Shown here: positions 48,627-61,700 of the stretch, one piece after another | Layout of the letters: the number at the start of each line of letters is the position of its first letter | Position numbering within the stretch: the first letter of the stretch is position 1 | Origin: Baylisascaris procyonis | Lineage: Eukaryota > Nematoda > Chromadorea > Rhabditida > Ascarididae | NCBI GenBank assembly: GCA_037389465.1 | Contig: JAZARR010000200.1 | Coordinates: forward strand, 5,463,501 to 5,527,500 | Reading direction: 5' to 3' | Length of the DNA: 64,000 nucleotides | The notes under the pieces: model-generated | The model's database searches: none | Told to the model about the DNA's origin: nothing | Seen by the model: the letters and a program-made list of their open reading frames with translations, nothing else | Translations under genes and position numbers: made by a program

Positions 48627-50070
48627 ATGTAAATTCCCAATAGTTTATGAAGTGTGAAGATCTTTCTAAATCCTTTGAAAGTTTATCTATTCAAGCGAGT
48701 CATGTGACTCCATTGAGAGTTCCAAGGGAGCTGGTGTAAAAAGAAAAACAGCGCGCGCACCATCCACAACATTCGTGCATATCGATCATCTGGCGCCAAC
48801 GCACGAATGCGGCAAACGATAACATGTACAGGCCGAATTGTGTTCGTTATGCATCGTATGCATCGTTTTTTTTTAAATGTTATGTTGAATTTATTTATGC
48901 AAATTTTTATCCGCTTTTACGTTTTTTTTTCCTTTAAATATGCATAATGCGGGCATCATATTTATGTGTTTACATGTACGTGTTTCTTTTTTTGCATATA
49001 ATGACAACTCACAAAATTCACGAAAGTTATAAATTTTGTTGTTCTTAATTTTATCATAGAATAGCCAGCTAACACTAATTTTTTCCATTCGGTTATTGTC
49101 AGTAAATTCGTGTTTCGACTGGTCACCTGCATCATTGTGCTTCGATTGGTCATCTTCTGTCCATTTTTATTATTTCAGTTGGTCATTTATGTTCTCTCTG
49201 GTCATTTTCCGTGGTTAGCCGATTTTTGGGTCATTTTTAGGCCATCGACGATCATTTTTTATTGTAAGATATATTATTAGATGTTTTTTCTTTGTTTCTG
49301 GATATTTTTTGCAGTTGGTTGGTGTGCTGAGTTGAACGGAAAATCGTACGTCTTATCAGTCTCCCTATCACGTTTGCCCACTTGTTGTTTTATCACTTAC
49401 AGCCGATCAATATATCGCAATTTATTTCCATTTTTATCCTTCATTTTAGCTGAGATTGAATTCACTAAAATTCGGTTCTCTATTACAAATAGAACCATTA
49501 TCAGTTTGCCGTCCTAGGCAGTAAGTACAACAGAGTAATGGTAAGTGCAGTAACATTTCTAGTTACTATGAAAATTTGTGTTATATAACCTGTAGTAGAA
49601 CCTCTAAACGTTATAAACTTTCTATAATTTTATTGAAGGAGGATTAAACTCAATTCAGATATTAATGGTGATCAGGAATATAAGTAAATCATAACCAAAG
49701 AGCGAAGCCGTTTTTCCCCCTTTATTTAGACAACTTGTTGTAGTGTGTGCACGATATGTGTTAGTTATTCTTTCAAAGTTCATTTTTTCGAGTTTTTGGC
49801 TTCACAAAGAAAGAGAAGAGCTTTCTACCCTCTTCGCATTTCCCTTTCAACAGTTCAAATAAAAGAAGACTGTACCATTATTTACGGTACTCTCCCCCCC
49901 CCCCCTCCTCCATTTGCCCCTCCTCTCCTCCTCACTAATAAGTCGTTTTTCATTGATAACATTTTTCACATCAACTATCTGAAGGTTCATAACTGAACAG
50001 TTTAATCGATTTGCTACTATATAACGTTAGCGTTTATAATTTCAATAAAATTGAGTAAAATCTGAATTTC

Positions 50071-50072
50071 AG
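50071..50072 (+). promoter_or_regulatory. Candidate trans-splice acceptor of the R3H-gene 5' exon
   Basis: GAATTTCAG ends 42 bases before the ATG at 50115. In nematodes such a site close to the start codon commonly receives a spliced leader. It could equally be an ordinary 5'-UTR acceptor. Confidence 0.3.
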
Positions 50073-50114
50073 TTGCGTCTTAGTCGACTTATCAGTCGTT
50101 GCAATAGAACAAAG

Positions 50115-51305
50115 ATGGGTGTACTACGAACGAACAATCCATTGAAACCAATAACGGACAACGAAAGAATCACTTATGCTGAGTAGGTTTTTTTTTATTT
50201 CTTTTTTGCTTTTTACTTCATTATTCATGTGTATCTTTTTGCAAATTTGCATAAAGAATATTTAATTATAGTTTTTGGATGGCGATTGTTAACGAGTTAA
50301 ACATACTAGCATGAATATCCAATCGAAGACAAAATAAGAAAAGTGCATGCAATTCTCCTAGATTCCACTCTTTTTATATGCGCTATATGTCGTACATAAT
50401 GCACTGAATAGAAGCCCTGTGGTTTGATTTTCTTTAACCTTCAGAAAGATAGCCTCTTCTCGAAGGATAAGAGGGTATTTATTACTTCACAGATTCGTTT
50501 TTCTCGTCTAAATGTTTTTAAGTGCTTATATGAAATCGGTGTTTGATGAATAATAAGACGTTAGACTGAAGGGCATTGATGGGGCGCATTAATACACCTC
50601 CTGAATGAATGAATAGTTTAAAGCACTTTTTAGTATAGACCCTTTATAATTTTCATCTGCTTCAAGAAGAAATTTATGTGCAGGCTAATGGACTCCAATT
50701 TAGAGGGGTAATTTAGGGAAATATGCTTCGATAAATATAAATTTAAGAATGACTGAAGTGATGATGATTCTTTGAGAACATGAAAGATTTCCAAGCACCG
50801 ACTAGCAGAATAAGGCATTACATATCAGCTCTGTGATATGATACAAGTGCATCAATAAATACACCAATTGTTTCTTTTTTTACAAATATAGAATGAAACA
50901 GAAATTTATGATTGACGGCAAAACGTTTATGATCTTATTCGATTTGATTTCCTTGAAAGTTCGATGTCTATATTGATATGTCCCAATGAGGCTGTATTTA
51001 TATAGGCTTATTCCATCAAAAAATTTGCTCGGATTGTCTCATTTATTCATTATTTTGGGAGATTGAATGAAATTATTCTTTGCATAAAATAGTTGATGCA
51101 AGGAACATACGTATATTACAATATGAACGTAACAATATGTTTATCGTAGTTAATCGTATGTTTGTTTGTCTTCAGAAAGAAGTACTTATTTCGTTATTGA
51201 ATTATTGTCAAAGGAAAGCTCTTATTTCGAAAAATCGGATACAAGTTACTTCGGTTACCGAAAAATCACCAGTGAAATTGGTGATAATGTTAGGTCAAGA
51301 AGGCG
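50115..51305 (+). CDS. Possible 5' coding exons of the R3H gene
   Basis: Exon 50115-50182 starts at an ATG (MGVLRTNNPLKPITDNE) and ends in a GTAGGT donor. Exon 50892-50958 fits it in phase (MKQKFMIDGKTFMILFDLIS). Exon 51176-51305 has a TTCAG acceptor and a GTAATA donor and is open in two frames. One frame (KEVLISLLNYCQRKAL) fits the exon before it. The other (STYFVIELLSKESSYFEKSD) fits the GATAG acceptor used for the exon at 51433. A different acceptor two bases earlier would reconcile the first frame. Vertebrate R3HDM4 has no matching N-terminus, so these may belong to the same gene or to a separate short one. Confidence 0.4.
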
Positions 51306-51432
51306 GTAATAATGGAGTGGTGATAATATTGGAAAGGATAACAAAAATTTATTTTTCAGTGTAATATTAAAACATTTCAAACGATGCAGAGGTAAGAAGC
51401 AGTATAGTATAGAGAGAATTTCGATAAGATAG

Positions 51433-54400
51433 ACTTGACTGGAATGGAGAGTACGGACTTAATGCATTGTTGACAGCCATCGAGGATGCGATGGAAATTC
51501 GAGACCCACCGATACCGTTAATCATCATGCTGCACGAAAGGTTGACCCAATGTTGGAAGTTGCTGGCAGTTGAAATCGACTCGGTCGATGACCAGTAATT
51601 CTCACTAGCCATGACCATTAATGGGGATCCAAAAAAAAGTGGTCGTTGGCGGAAATGGCTTCATTGGCCGTCGAAATCTCTCAATGGCTGCCGACGGGAA
51701 TTTTCGATGGCCTCGTGTCGACATTGCGCACGTATTCATCGTTTTTGTCGAACTGTCTTCCCCTTGTGCATTATAGTCATTGATTTCCAATGAGAATTGC
51801 TTGGAGCCGTCGTGTGTTTTAAAGCATTTTTCTAATATTGAAGGCCCATATGCAATGTGATGACTTATCGAACAAACAACAAGGAAGGGAAGTCATTCCA
51901 TGCAAAGTGATGTTCCTTCGTCTGCTTTGCTCTTGCAGCAAGCCGATGTTGTTTTTTATAACTTCTACTTATTAAGAAACGTAATGAGTAGAATTTTCCA
52001 TTCAGTTACATATTCGATGATGAAACTGAATCGGATCAATCTGAAGAAGAAAACGAAGAGCAACCAGTGGAGGTTCATAGTGTCCCAACCACCCCTGCTC
52101 GAAGAAGGCGTCAAAAGGTTTTTTTCTTTTTTTTTTCATTCATTTATCTTTTTAGTATTTGATATAAAATCTTTTTGCATCTTTATTTCATACTTGAAAT
52201 TCAGGTCTTTAGACCTAACTTTTAAGAGGTATCTTCATGTGAGAGAGATATTTGCAAATGTTTCGGCTGAAAATGGATCAGCATTATTGAAGTGTTTTTT
52301 CTTTGTTTGAATATTTATTTTTTAAGTACTATTAAATATTTGTGCTTAAAGCTTGTACTATTCGATTTTTTAATATATGTTAATTTAAAAAGTCTTATTT
52401 TGTTTGTTTTTTAAAGGAAGGGCGTGCCGAAAGGAAAATTCGACGTTTCCTTGAGTTGGATAGTCAAAATGGAGGCATGAAAGTGAAACGACGTATGGGA
52501 GCACGTAAAATGCGCCGTCTTGAAAATGGTTCCCATTTCGTTAAAAATCAGTTGGTAACCAAGTGCATCTGAAGGAATGGGATTAGTAACTGGAGTAAGC
52601 AGAGTGCTTAAAAGAAGCAGCATGCTGGAGCATGAGTTTAATAATGGAATTGGTGTACTAGAAGGTAGTATGATTATATCGGAAGTAACATATTTAGAAG
52701 GCAGTTTAACCAGGTAGCGAAAATATATGAGAGAATAAGACATGTTGAACAGTGAAGTTAAATTTAAATTTGTTCTTGTAACTATTATATGATCTTAGAA
52801 AACTTTGCTGTGGCAGTCTTCAGATGAGCATAATTAAGGCGGTATACTTGGTATACTTACTTTGGCATCAAATACTTTGTCTTAAATTTTTCCATCTTTT
52901 ATTTTCCACCCCTTAGAATAGCGCATAAGGATGGGGTTTTTTTCAGCGAAATTGATGTACGCATTGGCTGATCCGGATGATATCTGTGAGGATTTTTCGG
53001 ATATTCTACCGTCGACGGTTACGGCATTTGCGAAACTTTTTATCGAACAACAAAATATGAGAGTGAATTATCGTGCTGTTTTCATTTTAAAAATTGTTTC
53101 TAACGTGCTTTATTTTAATTTCCAATATTTGTTTTTAATTTCCGATATCAAATTTGATCTATGTTTTCGATTTCAGATATTATTATTGATCGACAACTTT
53201 CAACATTCATACTATCACGACAATGCAGTTTTAGTATATAACGTTTATGCTTTGATGATCTTCATTGATTGAGAATGTGGGTAGTTTCTTAATCCATTAA
53301 GATGTATTATATATTCGGTTCGTTCAAAGGTATGCTGAATTAGCAATGAGTTGTTGAACTTTTGACAGTTTTATGACCCAACCGACAACTATACCAGTGC
53401 GCTATGCTAAACATATTGAGCAGATGTATTATAGGCTTGGAATGAATTCATCGAAAAAGACGAAGAAGAGCAACGTGCGTTTTTGGAGAATATACGTGAT
53501 AGAAACCATGAAAACGAAGATGAGAATAGAAATCGAGTGGGTAGAAGACGTGAACATCGTAGCAATCATTGTACACGATTCATTGATGCACAACAAGACG
53601 AAGAGGCAAGACAACGTACGGATCATTGAATTTTATGATTTCAGATGCTTACAGGATGCAAACTAATGAATGATTCTATTGAAAAAGGGTTGGTCGGTTT
53701 GAAGCATTTATGAAATTGGTCTATTGTTCATTGATGGTTAAATTTGTAATGCATCAATAAAATTTTCGCTCAGGGGGAAAATATTGCATACAGACTTCTC
53801 TAATAGTTCTAGTATAAATTTTCTGTGCATTTATCATTTAATTATGCGCTTAAATAATTTAAATCTTAACTGAGTGATGGATATGCACTATCAGATCTAA
53901 TTGATCTAATTTCTTTTAATTTCGGATAAATTAACGAACAAATAATTGAAGCACATAGGTCTACCAGCCATGTTTTTTATTTGCTGCTTAATTATATTAC
54001 TCGTCGAAATGTCTTAGCAACATCACAGATTTTCGATGGATGTTGATACTTGCAGAAGAGATCGAATTCGGATCTCCTGCAATAACAAAACTCAATCAAG
54101 TCATTTCTCACTCGTCCAGCTGGCACAAGCTGGAATTTTTTTTGATAATTTATAACTTCATGTTTACAGATGATTTTATTGTCGTCTATTAAGTATAGAA
54201 ACCTGATGTAGAAGGTAAATTAGCAGTCAAGTGGATTAAAGTATTTACAGATCATCCGGCATATTCGGCTGCGGCTTGCTTCTCCCGTATGGATCAACGG
54301 TTCCAGTCGATATTCACACAAAAACGACTTCCATGGGTATATTTTTAGGATCCTTCAGAAGGATTTTTTTAAATAAAAGAAGCCTTTACTATCGCAACAG

Positions 54401-55706
54401 TTGTTTATTGGGGAAGCATTTGGTAGTGATTTAAGAGGGCTGTAATATGTTGCATAAAGAATCAATAGTGGCGCTTAAGTTGCAAGATAAATTGTGATTC
54501 AGTCTGTTTAAACAATATAGTTTCTAATCGTGAATCGATTTTCGTGTTTGTAGATCGTAGTAAAATTGATCGCTTCATTAAGAATGGCTAAGTTTCTAAA
54601 TTCGGGTATTGTTGGAATCTTTTTTTGTACACTTTTCTATTAGTTTTTTGCATCGTATATTATGTTTTAAGTGACTTCTCTAATGTATTTTTTGAAGAAA
54701 TTTTCTTGCATTGAGGAAGTTTTTGTTAAAATTTTTGATTTATTTTTCTATTTTCATTTTTTAAAGTTTATAGTGAGAAACTTTTTTTCAGTCGTTTATA
54801 GCAACAAATGAACAAGAGTTACGTGCTCACTTCTTATCGAACAGTACTTCCCCGGAGAGTCAATGGTGTTCAGCTCCAATTCCTTCCGCATGGCATCGAC
54901 TCCTCCTTCATGGCATATCGCAATATTTATCCCTTCATTCATCAAGTGAGTACTCATTTCATATTCCCTCTAGCCTAACACAATGTTCAAAAAATTTTAT
55001 TGCTGAAGACAGTTCTATATTACATTTTTTAAGGTAGAGCACCAATTGAAATATGAAAATTAGTCTTATCGCATCTTTTGGTCTGTTGTAACTCCGTCTT
55101 TTTAATATTATAGTCAACTATTTTATGACAGTTTAAAGAGTATCGCCATCATTAACTCATTTTTTAAAGTTAAGTTGCTAGATGAAATTTAGAGAGATTA
55201 ACGAGGCGTTCTTTTTGCCAATCGCATATTTTTCCCTAAAGAATCACTGCCTAGAGGTTATTGTGTTCACTTGAGGGTAGCGGGTTTATGAACATACGTA
55301 ATTCTGTAATTTTTCGGCGCAAATTTGATATTATCACCGCTTTTTTTGCGATGGAAGATCAACTCTGTGGGATTTTGATCTCGTAAAAGCTAGTAAACAT
55401 TGTTTATCAAGACACTAAGCTGAACGGATGGAGCTACTTTTAGTCCACAAAAGTTTCAGGTTCAGTCGGTCCCTGAAGCTCTCTTTGCAATAGGGAAATG
55501 TTGGTTGCATAATCATTAGAATTGCCTGTTTCATTTAAACCTTAGCATAACCATTGAAAATTTGAGGTGTTAAAAACGAGATGGGTGAGAAGTTCCTTCA
55601 AGTGCGCAATTTTCGTGCATATTTTATACCACCGCATAAGAATTTGGTGGCATTCATCGCACAAATACACAAAAATGAACGCCGCAAATGGTCGACTGGA
55701 TTATGA
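51433..55706 (+). CDS. R3HDM4: R3H domain-containing protein 4-like (R3HDM4 family)
   Basis: Eight plus-strand exons join in phase to a stop: 51433-51594, 52006-52117, 52417-52528, 52947-53062, 53435-53615, 54251-54336, 54792-54945 and 55567-55706 (353 codons before the stop). An acidic region (DDETESDQSEEENEEQ) leads into a basic one (TPARRRRQKEG). Then come GARKMRRLENAKLMYALAD and AWNEFIEKDEEEQRAFLENI, which match the order and spacing of the R3H-associated region of vertebrate R3HDM4. The R3H part has the R-x3-H signature in WHRLLLHGISQYLSLHSS, and the end reads RNFRAYFIPPHK. R3H domains bind single-stranded nucleic acid, but the exact role of R3HDM4 is not established. The weak donors AATG|GTTCCC (52528) and CAAC|GTACGG (53615) and the TTTGAG acceptor (55566) are supported by homology across the joins. 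The N-terminus is uncertain. AATAAA at 56444 could end the transcript. Confidence 0.85.
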
Positions 55707-58700
55707 AAGGTTCAAAAGACGCGCTGGACGCGTTCATTCATCTTTGCTGGACGTGATTAGCATTCGCCGCTTCTTTTTTCTATAATAATGTGACTTCTGG
55801 AAAGAGTACATAAGAGAGGATTGAAGAGGGGGATTGGCTAAGGAATTCGAGAGGAAAGGGAGTATAAAATGCATCGAACAAATGCGATGAATCTTGTGCA
55901 AGTTGAAAATGCACTAAGATTAAATGGAGCAGAGTGGAAGAAATTGGATGGATAGCCTAAGGATTAATTTATTTAAGTATGAAATGGCATGATTTTCACC
56001 GATTCTACTATATTCGCTTCTACTTAGAAATATTATCAGCTAGAAGGTGGTCAGGTCTCGTTTCAATATTTCCAAACTAAATCGCCTTTGTGAGTTACTA
56101 CATCTTTTGCGTAGGAAATACGTTTTCATGGATTGATCGTTGTCTACGTTATCTTTTTGTGGTTGTATTTTGCAATCAGGTTTTGTTATCTACCTGTCTT
56201 GGACCTTCATTTTAGATATCCTCTTTTAATAGCCTTTATTTTGTCTCGTTTTGAGGTGATCTTAAGAATTCTTATGAATATTTTCATCTCTGGGTGTATG
56301 TTTATGCGGTTACACTTTTAATGGGTTTTTTATCTGAAGTATTTTGCTCTATCTAAATATTAGGTCATTAAGCGATGGATATTTCTAGTTTAATTACTAC
56401 TTCTCTATGAAGTTTTTTGTTATCTCTAATCACTATTTAAGTTAATAAAGAAGTTTTTCTATGGAGTTGTAAAATCACTCGTCATTTTTGGACACCAATT
56501 TAAGAGGAGTTGGGCAGAGTGATGAAAAGGAAGATAAATAAATAAAAAGTGATGAGAATGCATTGCTAAACGGGTGACGGCAGCAGATATTTTAGATCGA
56601 TTCCATTCTCTTAGAGCTAATATTCATTAAACGGTATGATCGAAGAAAACTTGTATGTATTTGGGCAAGAATATATCATTATATATTAATATATATACTA
56701 ATATATATAATACCTCTAATGTCCAACTATTCGTTTGTTCGTTTATTCGCGCATATGGCCGGTTGCTGCGTAAGTTCGTACTTTCAGGGATAAAATTTTG
56801 AGGTTGTGAGAGACTGCTCAAAATTTCCCACATAGTCATTCGTCTAATTAATGGCATTGTTGAGAGTGAAACGCTTCTTGGAGTTCGCCATAAATAACGT
56901 TGATATATTTCACAAATCTTTCATTCAAATGTGTCTATTTCACATCGATCGGACTGCAGAAATGTTAAATCGAATATATCATTGCAATAAAAATACAAAA
57001 AAAGCATGTGGCTAATGCTGATAGCAGAGGCACTTATTATCAATTAAAGAAGCGTCAAGTGCACGCTTCTAAAGCAGTTGACGAGTTAAAGGGGTTAGTG
57101 GGGAGAGGGAGGGGAGAAAGAAGGGAGAATCGTGACGCCACCTGGGAGGTCCTTTCATCTTTTTCAGCTTGAAAGGACTTCCCGAAAAAAAAGTGAGAGC
57201 CTCATATTTACTTTATTCGCATTGTTCAGCTGAAATACACCGGAACGCTATCGTGCGAAGATTGTGTACACAACTGTGTAAAAGTAATATGAACGAGCGT
57301 TAACATTTCGATCTATTTTCACCGTTTACTTCTCGTTGGCGGATATTAGGGCCACATTTCGTCTCGTAGTATTGTTATGAGATGTCAATACTCGATTAGG
57401 CATCTGCTAACGTCGGCGTAGATTTTTTGAATTAATTCTACTATTTTTTATATACCGATGAATCTATAAGTAACGATTAGAATATTATAAAAATTAAAAA
57501 TGCTAAAATTGACATTTTAAGAGTAATTGTACCAGATAAATTATATATTTTCTATAGTATCTTGAACGTATTAGTTTAGCTTTATTATACCTTAGTTCAC
57601 CTGAGTAAATTGAAACTCTGCAATACCGCTATTTAATTCATTTATTAGTGAGGAATACAAAATTGTTGAGGAGAGGATGCCATTTTCGCAATAAAAGATC
57701 GATCTGGTTGATCACAATTTAGGATTAATTTCTCGTTTATAAGGCATTAGGTTCAATGTTTTACAGTTCTTGAGAACGAACGTTTATGAGAAGGAAGCTG
57801 GGAGAGGTGGATGGTAGGGTGGCGGGGGGGGGGGGTATATGAATAGGAGGGTTCATACGATCGATGAATTTTGAAGGGATGTACAAAGGAAAGAAAGTGG
57901 GGAAGGGAAATGGCGTTTTTTTTTTTCAGGAAGACTAGAGAGAAAGCGCATGCTTGAGGTAACTCTTCAATTCCAATTGTTTATGTGCTGTTATAGATCA
58001 ATACAATACGTTAGAGAACAAAATAAAAGTATTGAATTTCGAACTAAATATGAAGATAATTGGTTTTTCTTTACTTTATTCATCGCATCGAATTTTTTAT
58101 TATATATTACTAAACACCTTCATTAGAAGTAATTAGTAAATGTAAATTATAACATGTGATTAATTTTTAAATGAAAAAGAACTAGAAAGCTTTCTATCAT
58201 ACAATAATGAATGGACCATCATTATGTTAGTGATTATTGCACTGAAAATAATACCCTATATTCGAAAAAGTAAAGAATTTCTTAGCAAGAGCACTGTCAT
58301 TGCCATAAAAGCTATGCATTCGTTTTTAATAATTGCTGACAAATGTCCTTAAATATTGCTCGTATTGATGCAATTGTCACCTAGGCACTTATAAGTTCAT
58401 TTATGAAGAAGTGTTGCAAATGTTGATAAACGTTGAAAGATATAGTTCGATCTATTGATCTGTAGATTTGAATCACGGGCGGCGCTGAAAGAAAGTTCCC
58501 CGTAAAAAATTTTTAAATTCCTCATCATAGTCGAAAAATTTCACAGTAAAATTTGTGAATAGGAAATGTACATAGAAAATCATATCATATTTCAGTCTGA
58601 ATTTTTCTTTTTGTATCAAATATTTACGTTAAAAAAATTTAACCGGAAATATTCGAAATTTTATGGAGTTGTTGAGGAGAATTGCTAATATATCGTTTAC

Positions 58701-61700
58701 GTTAGAAGAAAAGAGATAACGATTACGAATGTTTTATTACTTGTTTGATTTGAAGTATAGTATAAGTTTTAAATCGATGATTTAGAAAACGCATTATGCT
58801 GACGATCAACATTGGTGCTTCTAGATAGAAGGTGAGGAAATGGAGGCGTGAAGCTCCACCTCCTTCCTAACCTCTCTCTCCCCTCCCATCAGCGTGGACA
58901 ATGACCTATATCTATTCTCGGAAAGGAAATGTCCATGTTTTTTTACTTTCTTTGGAATCGCAATAATATGATATGTAGAGAGTGATGTACACATTAATAA
59001 CTATCGTTTTGTTTACGTTTTAATATGTTTTCATCGCTGAAGGGATCGTTTTTTTCTGATAAACTCCTCCGATCTCAAAGAAAATATAAAGTTTCTTGAT
59101 TAAGTGTTCAACCGCTATTTGCTTTATTGACAACAAACAATATTGCCGCTATCAACTTCTAGTCTGAAAGATTTTTCGTAATTCAAATGAAATTAGGCCA
59201 TATCGATAGATTATTCTTGGAATGATTCTCCAACTTGTTGATGAATGATAAAGATTTGAATTTAAATGTCGTTCAATTATATGCGACAATTTCCACGCAA
59301 TATTTTAAAGAAATTCACACAATCAATGATGTAATCCTTAATCCTCAACTTAGAATATAATCGATTCTCAAATCTCTAAATTCTGACTATAAATTTTTTA
59401 ATCGATGAATATTTGAAAGATATGAATATTGCCCATTGATCACTCCGAGTGAATGCGAATATCTTTCAAAAAATTATCATATTTAAATATGAAGCTTATA
59501 TTGTTCTTTTTTTTGCATTTTATATTTTATTTATATGGTGTATCATTATGAATTAAATAATATAAATTATATGGGCATTATCGACATTATTGATATGTAG
59601 AAAAATAATACAATTATTCACTGAATAACTTTCTAATATTGAGGAATTCCAAGTAAAACCACGTTATAAATAATCTATCAAAAACATTTATTTTTGAAGT
59701 TTCTTTCAGAAGCCAAAGAACCACATACCGAAAAATAAAAAAAAATTTTTTTTTTAAATTCTTTTCAAAAAACATTTTTCCTTTTCCCTATTAGACAAGA
59801 ATGAAATGATAGCAGTAATAGATGTATAGAAACCGCGATTTTCATTAAAACCGCTAATTTCTTATATGTTCTTAGATAGAGATATAAATACTAGTAGCGG
59901 CCTTGATTTATCAGCAATGATCTTGGTATATTTCTATACAAAATTATCGCAATAAGTTTTGATATGCCAGCAATAACTGTGGTAAAAATTAGTACTTCAT
60001 ATGTAGTGGGTATAGTACTTGGTTTTAATACTCTTTCAAATGAATAATAATGGCATTTGATCGTTTCGTTTTTCACTAAAAAATCGATGAAATTTCACTT
60101 TTAAAGAATTTCATTCCAAAAATCTTTAGATATTCATTTTTTTTAATGCTTTCAAAGAATATTACACAAATCTAAATGAATGATTTGTACATTAATAAAA
60201 GCATCAAATATGATAATCGTGCATAAAGGGCATCATCTATTCGTTTGCATTCACAAGAGTTTCTCAAAGTTGAGTGACGCCCTTAGCAACAGTGCAATGT
60301 GAATTTAACGCAATCAATCAATCGTTGGAAACCTTTCAACGAGTGCAAACGTCGTCTGTTACTAACACATAACTTTTTATGCAATTTTTTTCCTTCATCA
60401 TTTATTACATTACAGTTGCAATAACATTGCAATTCATATTTTTATTCCCATTGAATTGTTTAATTTATATAATTACAAAGAATTTCATCTGTTAAATATC
60501 TGCACATGATTATCGAATGGTTTCTACTTAATTATCCACTCAATCTATTCACTTAATATGACACGGTTTTATTTTAAAGGGATTTCAACTCTTTTTTGAA
60601 GTACAGAAAATATTTACTTTTATTTTGAGAAAAAAAACAAAGAGAAAATCTTTGAATATATTTATTTGTGATTGGAGAATTATGAACTCAGAGAACATCT
60701 TTGTGATTCTAGAGGAAGTCATCTTATATAGCTCTATTTCCTGAAAAAAAAAAAAAGAATTTGTTTTAATTGCAACGCAAAATCATTTTCATTTCTTATC
60801 GCATCATGTTGAAAGCTTGAATCATTAAGCGTTTGAAAGTGCCAAAGTTGAGAGTGTCATAAAATTAGGCTTTCTTTTTAAATGAATTTTTGCATACTCT
60901 ATAAGGAAATATAATAAAATTTAGGAGAATTTACCTAAATTTAAACAAATGTCTCTTTCGGGTATTCTTTGCCTCACGAGGTGAATAAATCCATCTTGGA
61001 TAGTCATGGGGAATATCTACAACCTTTTTTATTCTGGGAATCCGGTTTGCGATCTTCTCCGGTTGCCGTTTGTTTTTATCGTTCTATTCAACATCGATGA
61101 TTGCTTCGAATTTATATATTATAACATTGATGACAATCGGAACGAAGGATTGATGTGATAGAGGGTCATACTTAATATATGCAAATAGGCAACTTCTGAT
61201 AAATCATGAACTTATCAATGATCTACTCATTGCTTACTTCTTTTTAGACCGTTCTTATTCCCACTTTCCATTACTCTCTTCCTTCCTCCTTGATTGCCCT
61301 TTTTTCTTTCAGATCAAATTGTCGTCTCAATTATATGTGATCCCTTTTCGTGATCCACTCTTCCTGTCGGTCCCTACTCTAGCGGCTGCCCAATGTCTGC
61401 GTCCTTGATTACTGTGCCCACTATCGGTTCTTTCTTTATAACCTATGCCTCTCGGTTCCTGTTAATGTTCTTCGGCGTTTGCTTCTACTACCTTCCCCAC
61501 TCCACATCCATTCCCATCATATATGCCCTCAATAATTGCCCTATTCGAATAAAGCAACCTAGTCAATCATCATTGAGTATTATAGGTCGGAATTGACAAA
61601 AAATTTATAATGTTCACGATTATTCCATTTTTCTTCATTGATGCACTCGACTGTCATTCATGTCCACTGCAAATAATTGGTCTGGCGTCTGTCTGCATGA

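Larger units (their letters stand above)
46385..50114. other. Divergent intergenic region between spermidine synthase and the R3H gene
   Basis: This 3.7-kb region should hold the promoters of both divergent genes. A TATTAG acceptor-like site lies four bases before the spermidine synthase ATG. It also holds a purine/pyrimidine hairpin, a GC-richer block (46680-47110) with a G13 run, a pyrimidine-rich stretch (47580-47750), an (AT)n array and a C12 run (49894-49905). No TATA box could be assigned with confidence. Confidence 0.5.

Noticed and set aside
52411..52743. 110-codon minus ORF antisense to an R3H exon.
   Set aside because: It overlaps a homology-supported plus exon and has no independent support.
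53373..53666. 97-codon plus ORF over the R3H exon 53435-53615.
   Set aside because: It is a shadow frame; the real exon frame gives the AWNEFIEKDEEEQ match.
53756..53761. AATAAA inside the R3H gene as a gene end.
   Set aside because: Homology continues in exons 54251-55706, so this lies in an intron; premature polyadenylation cannot be excluded.
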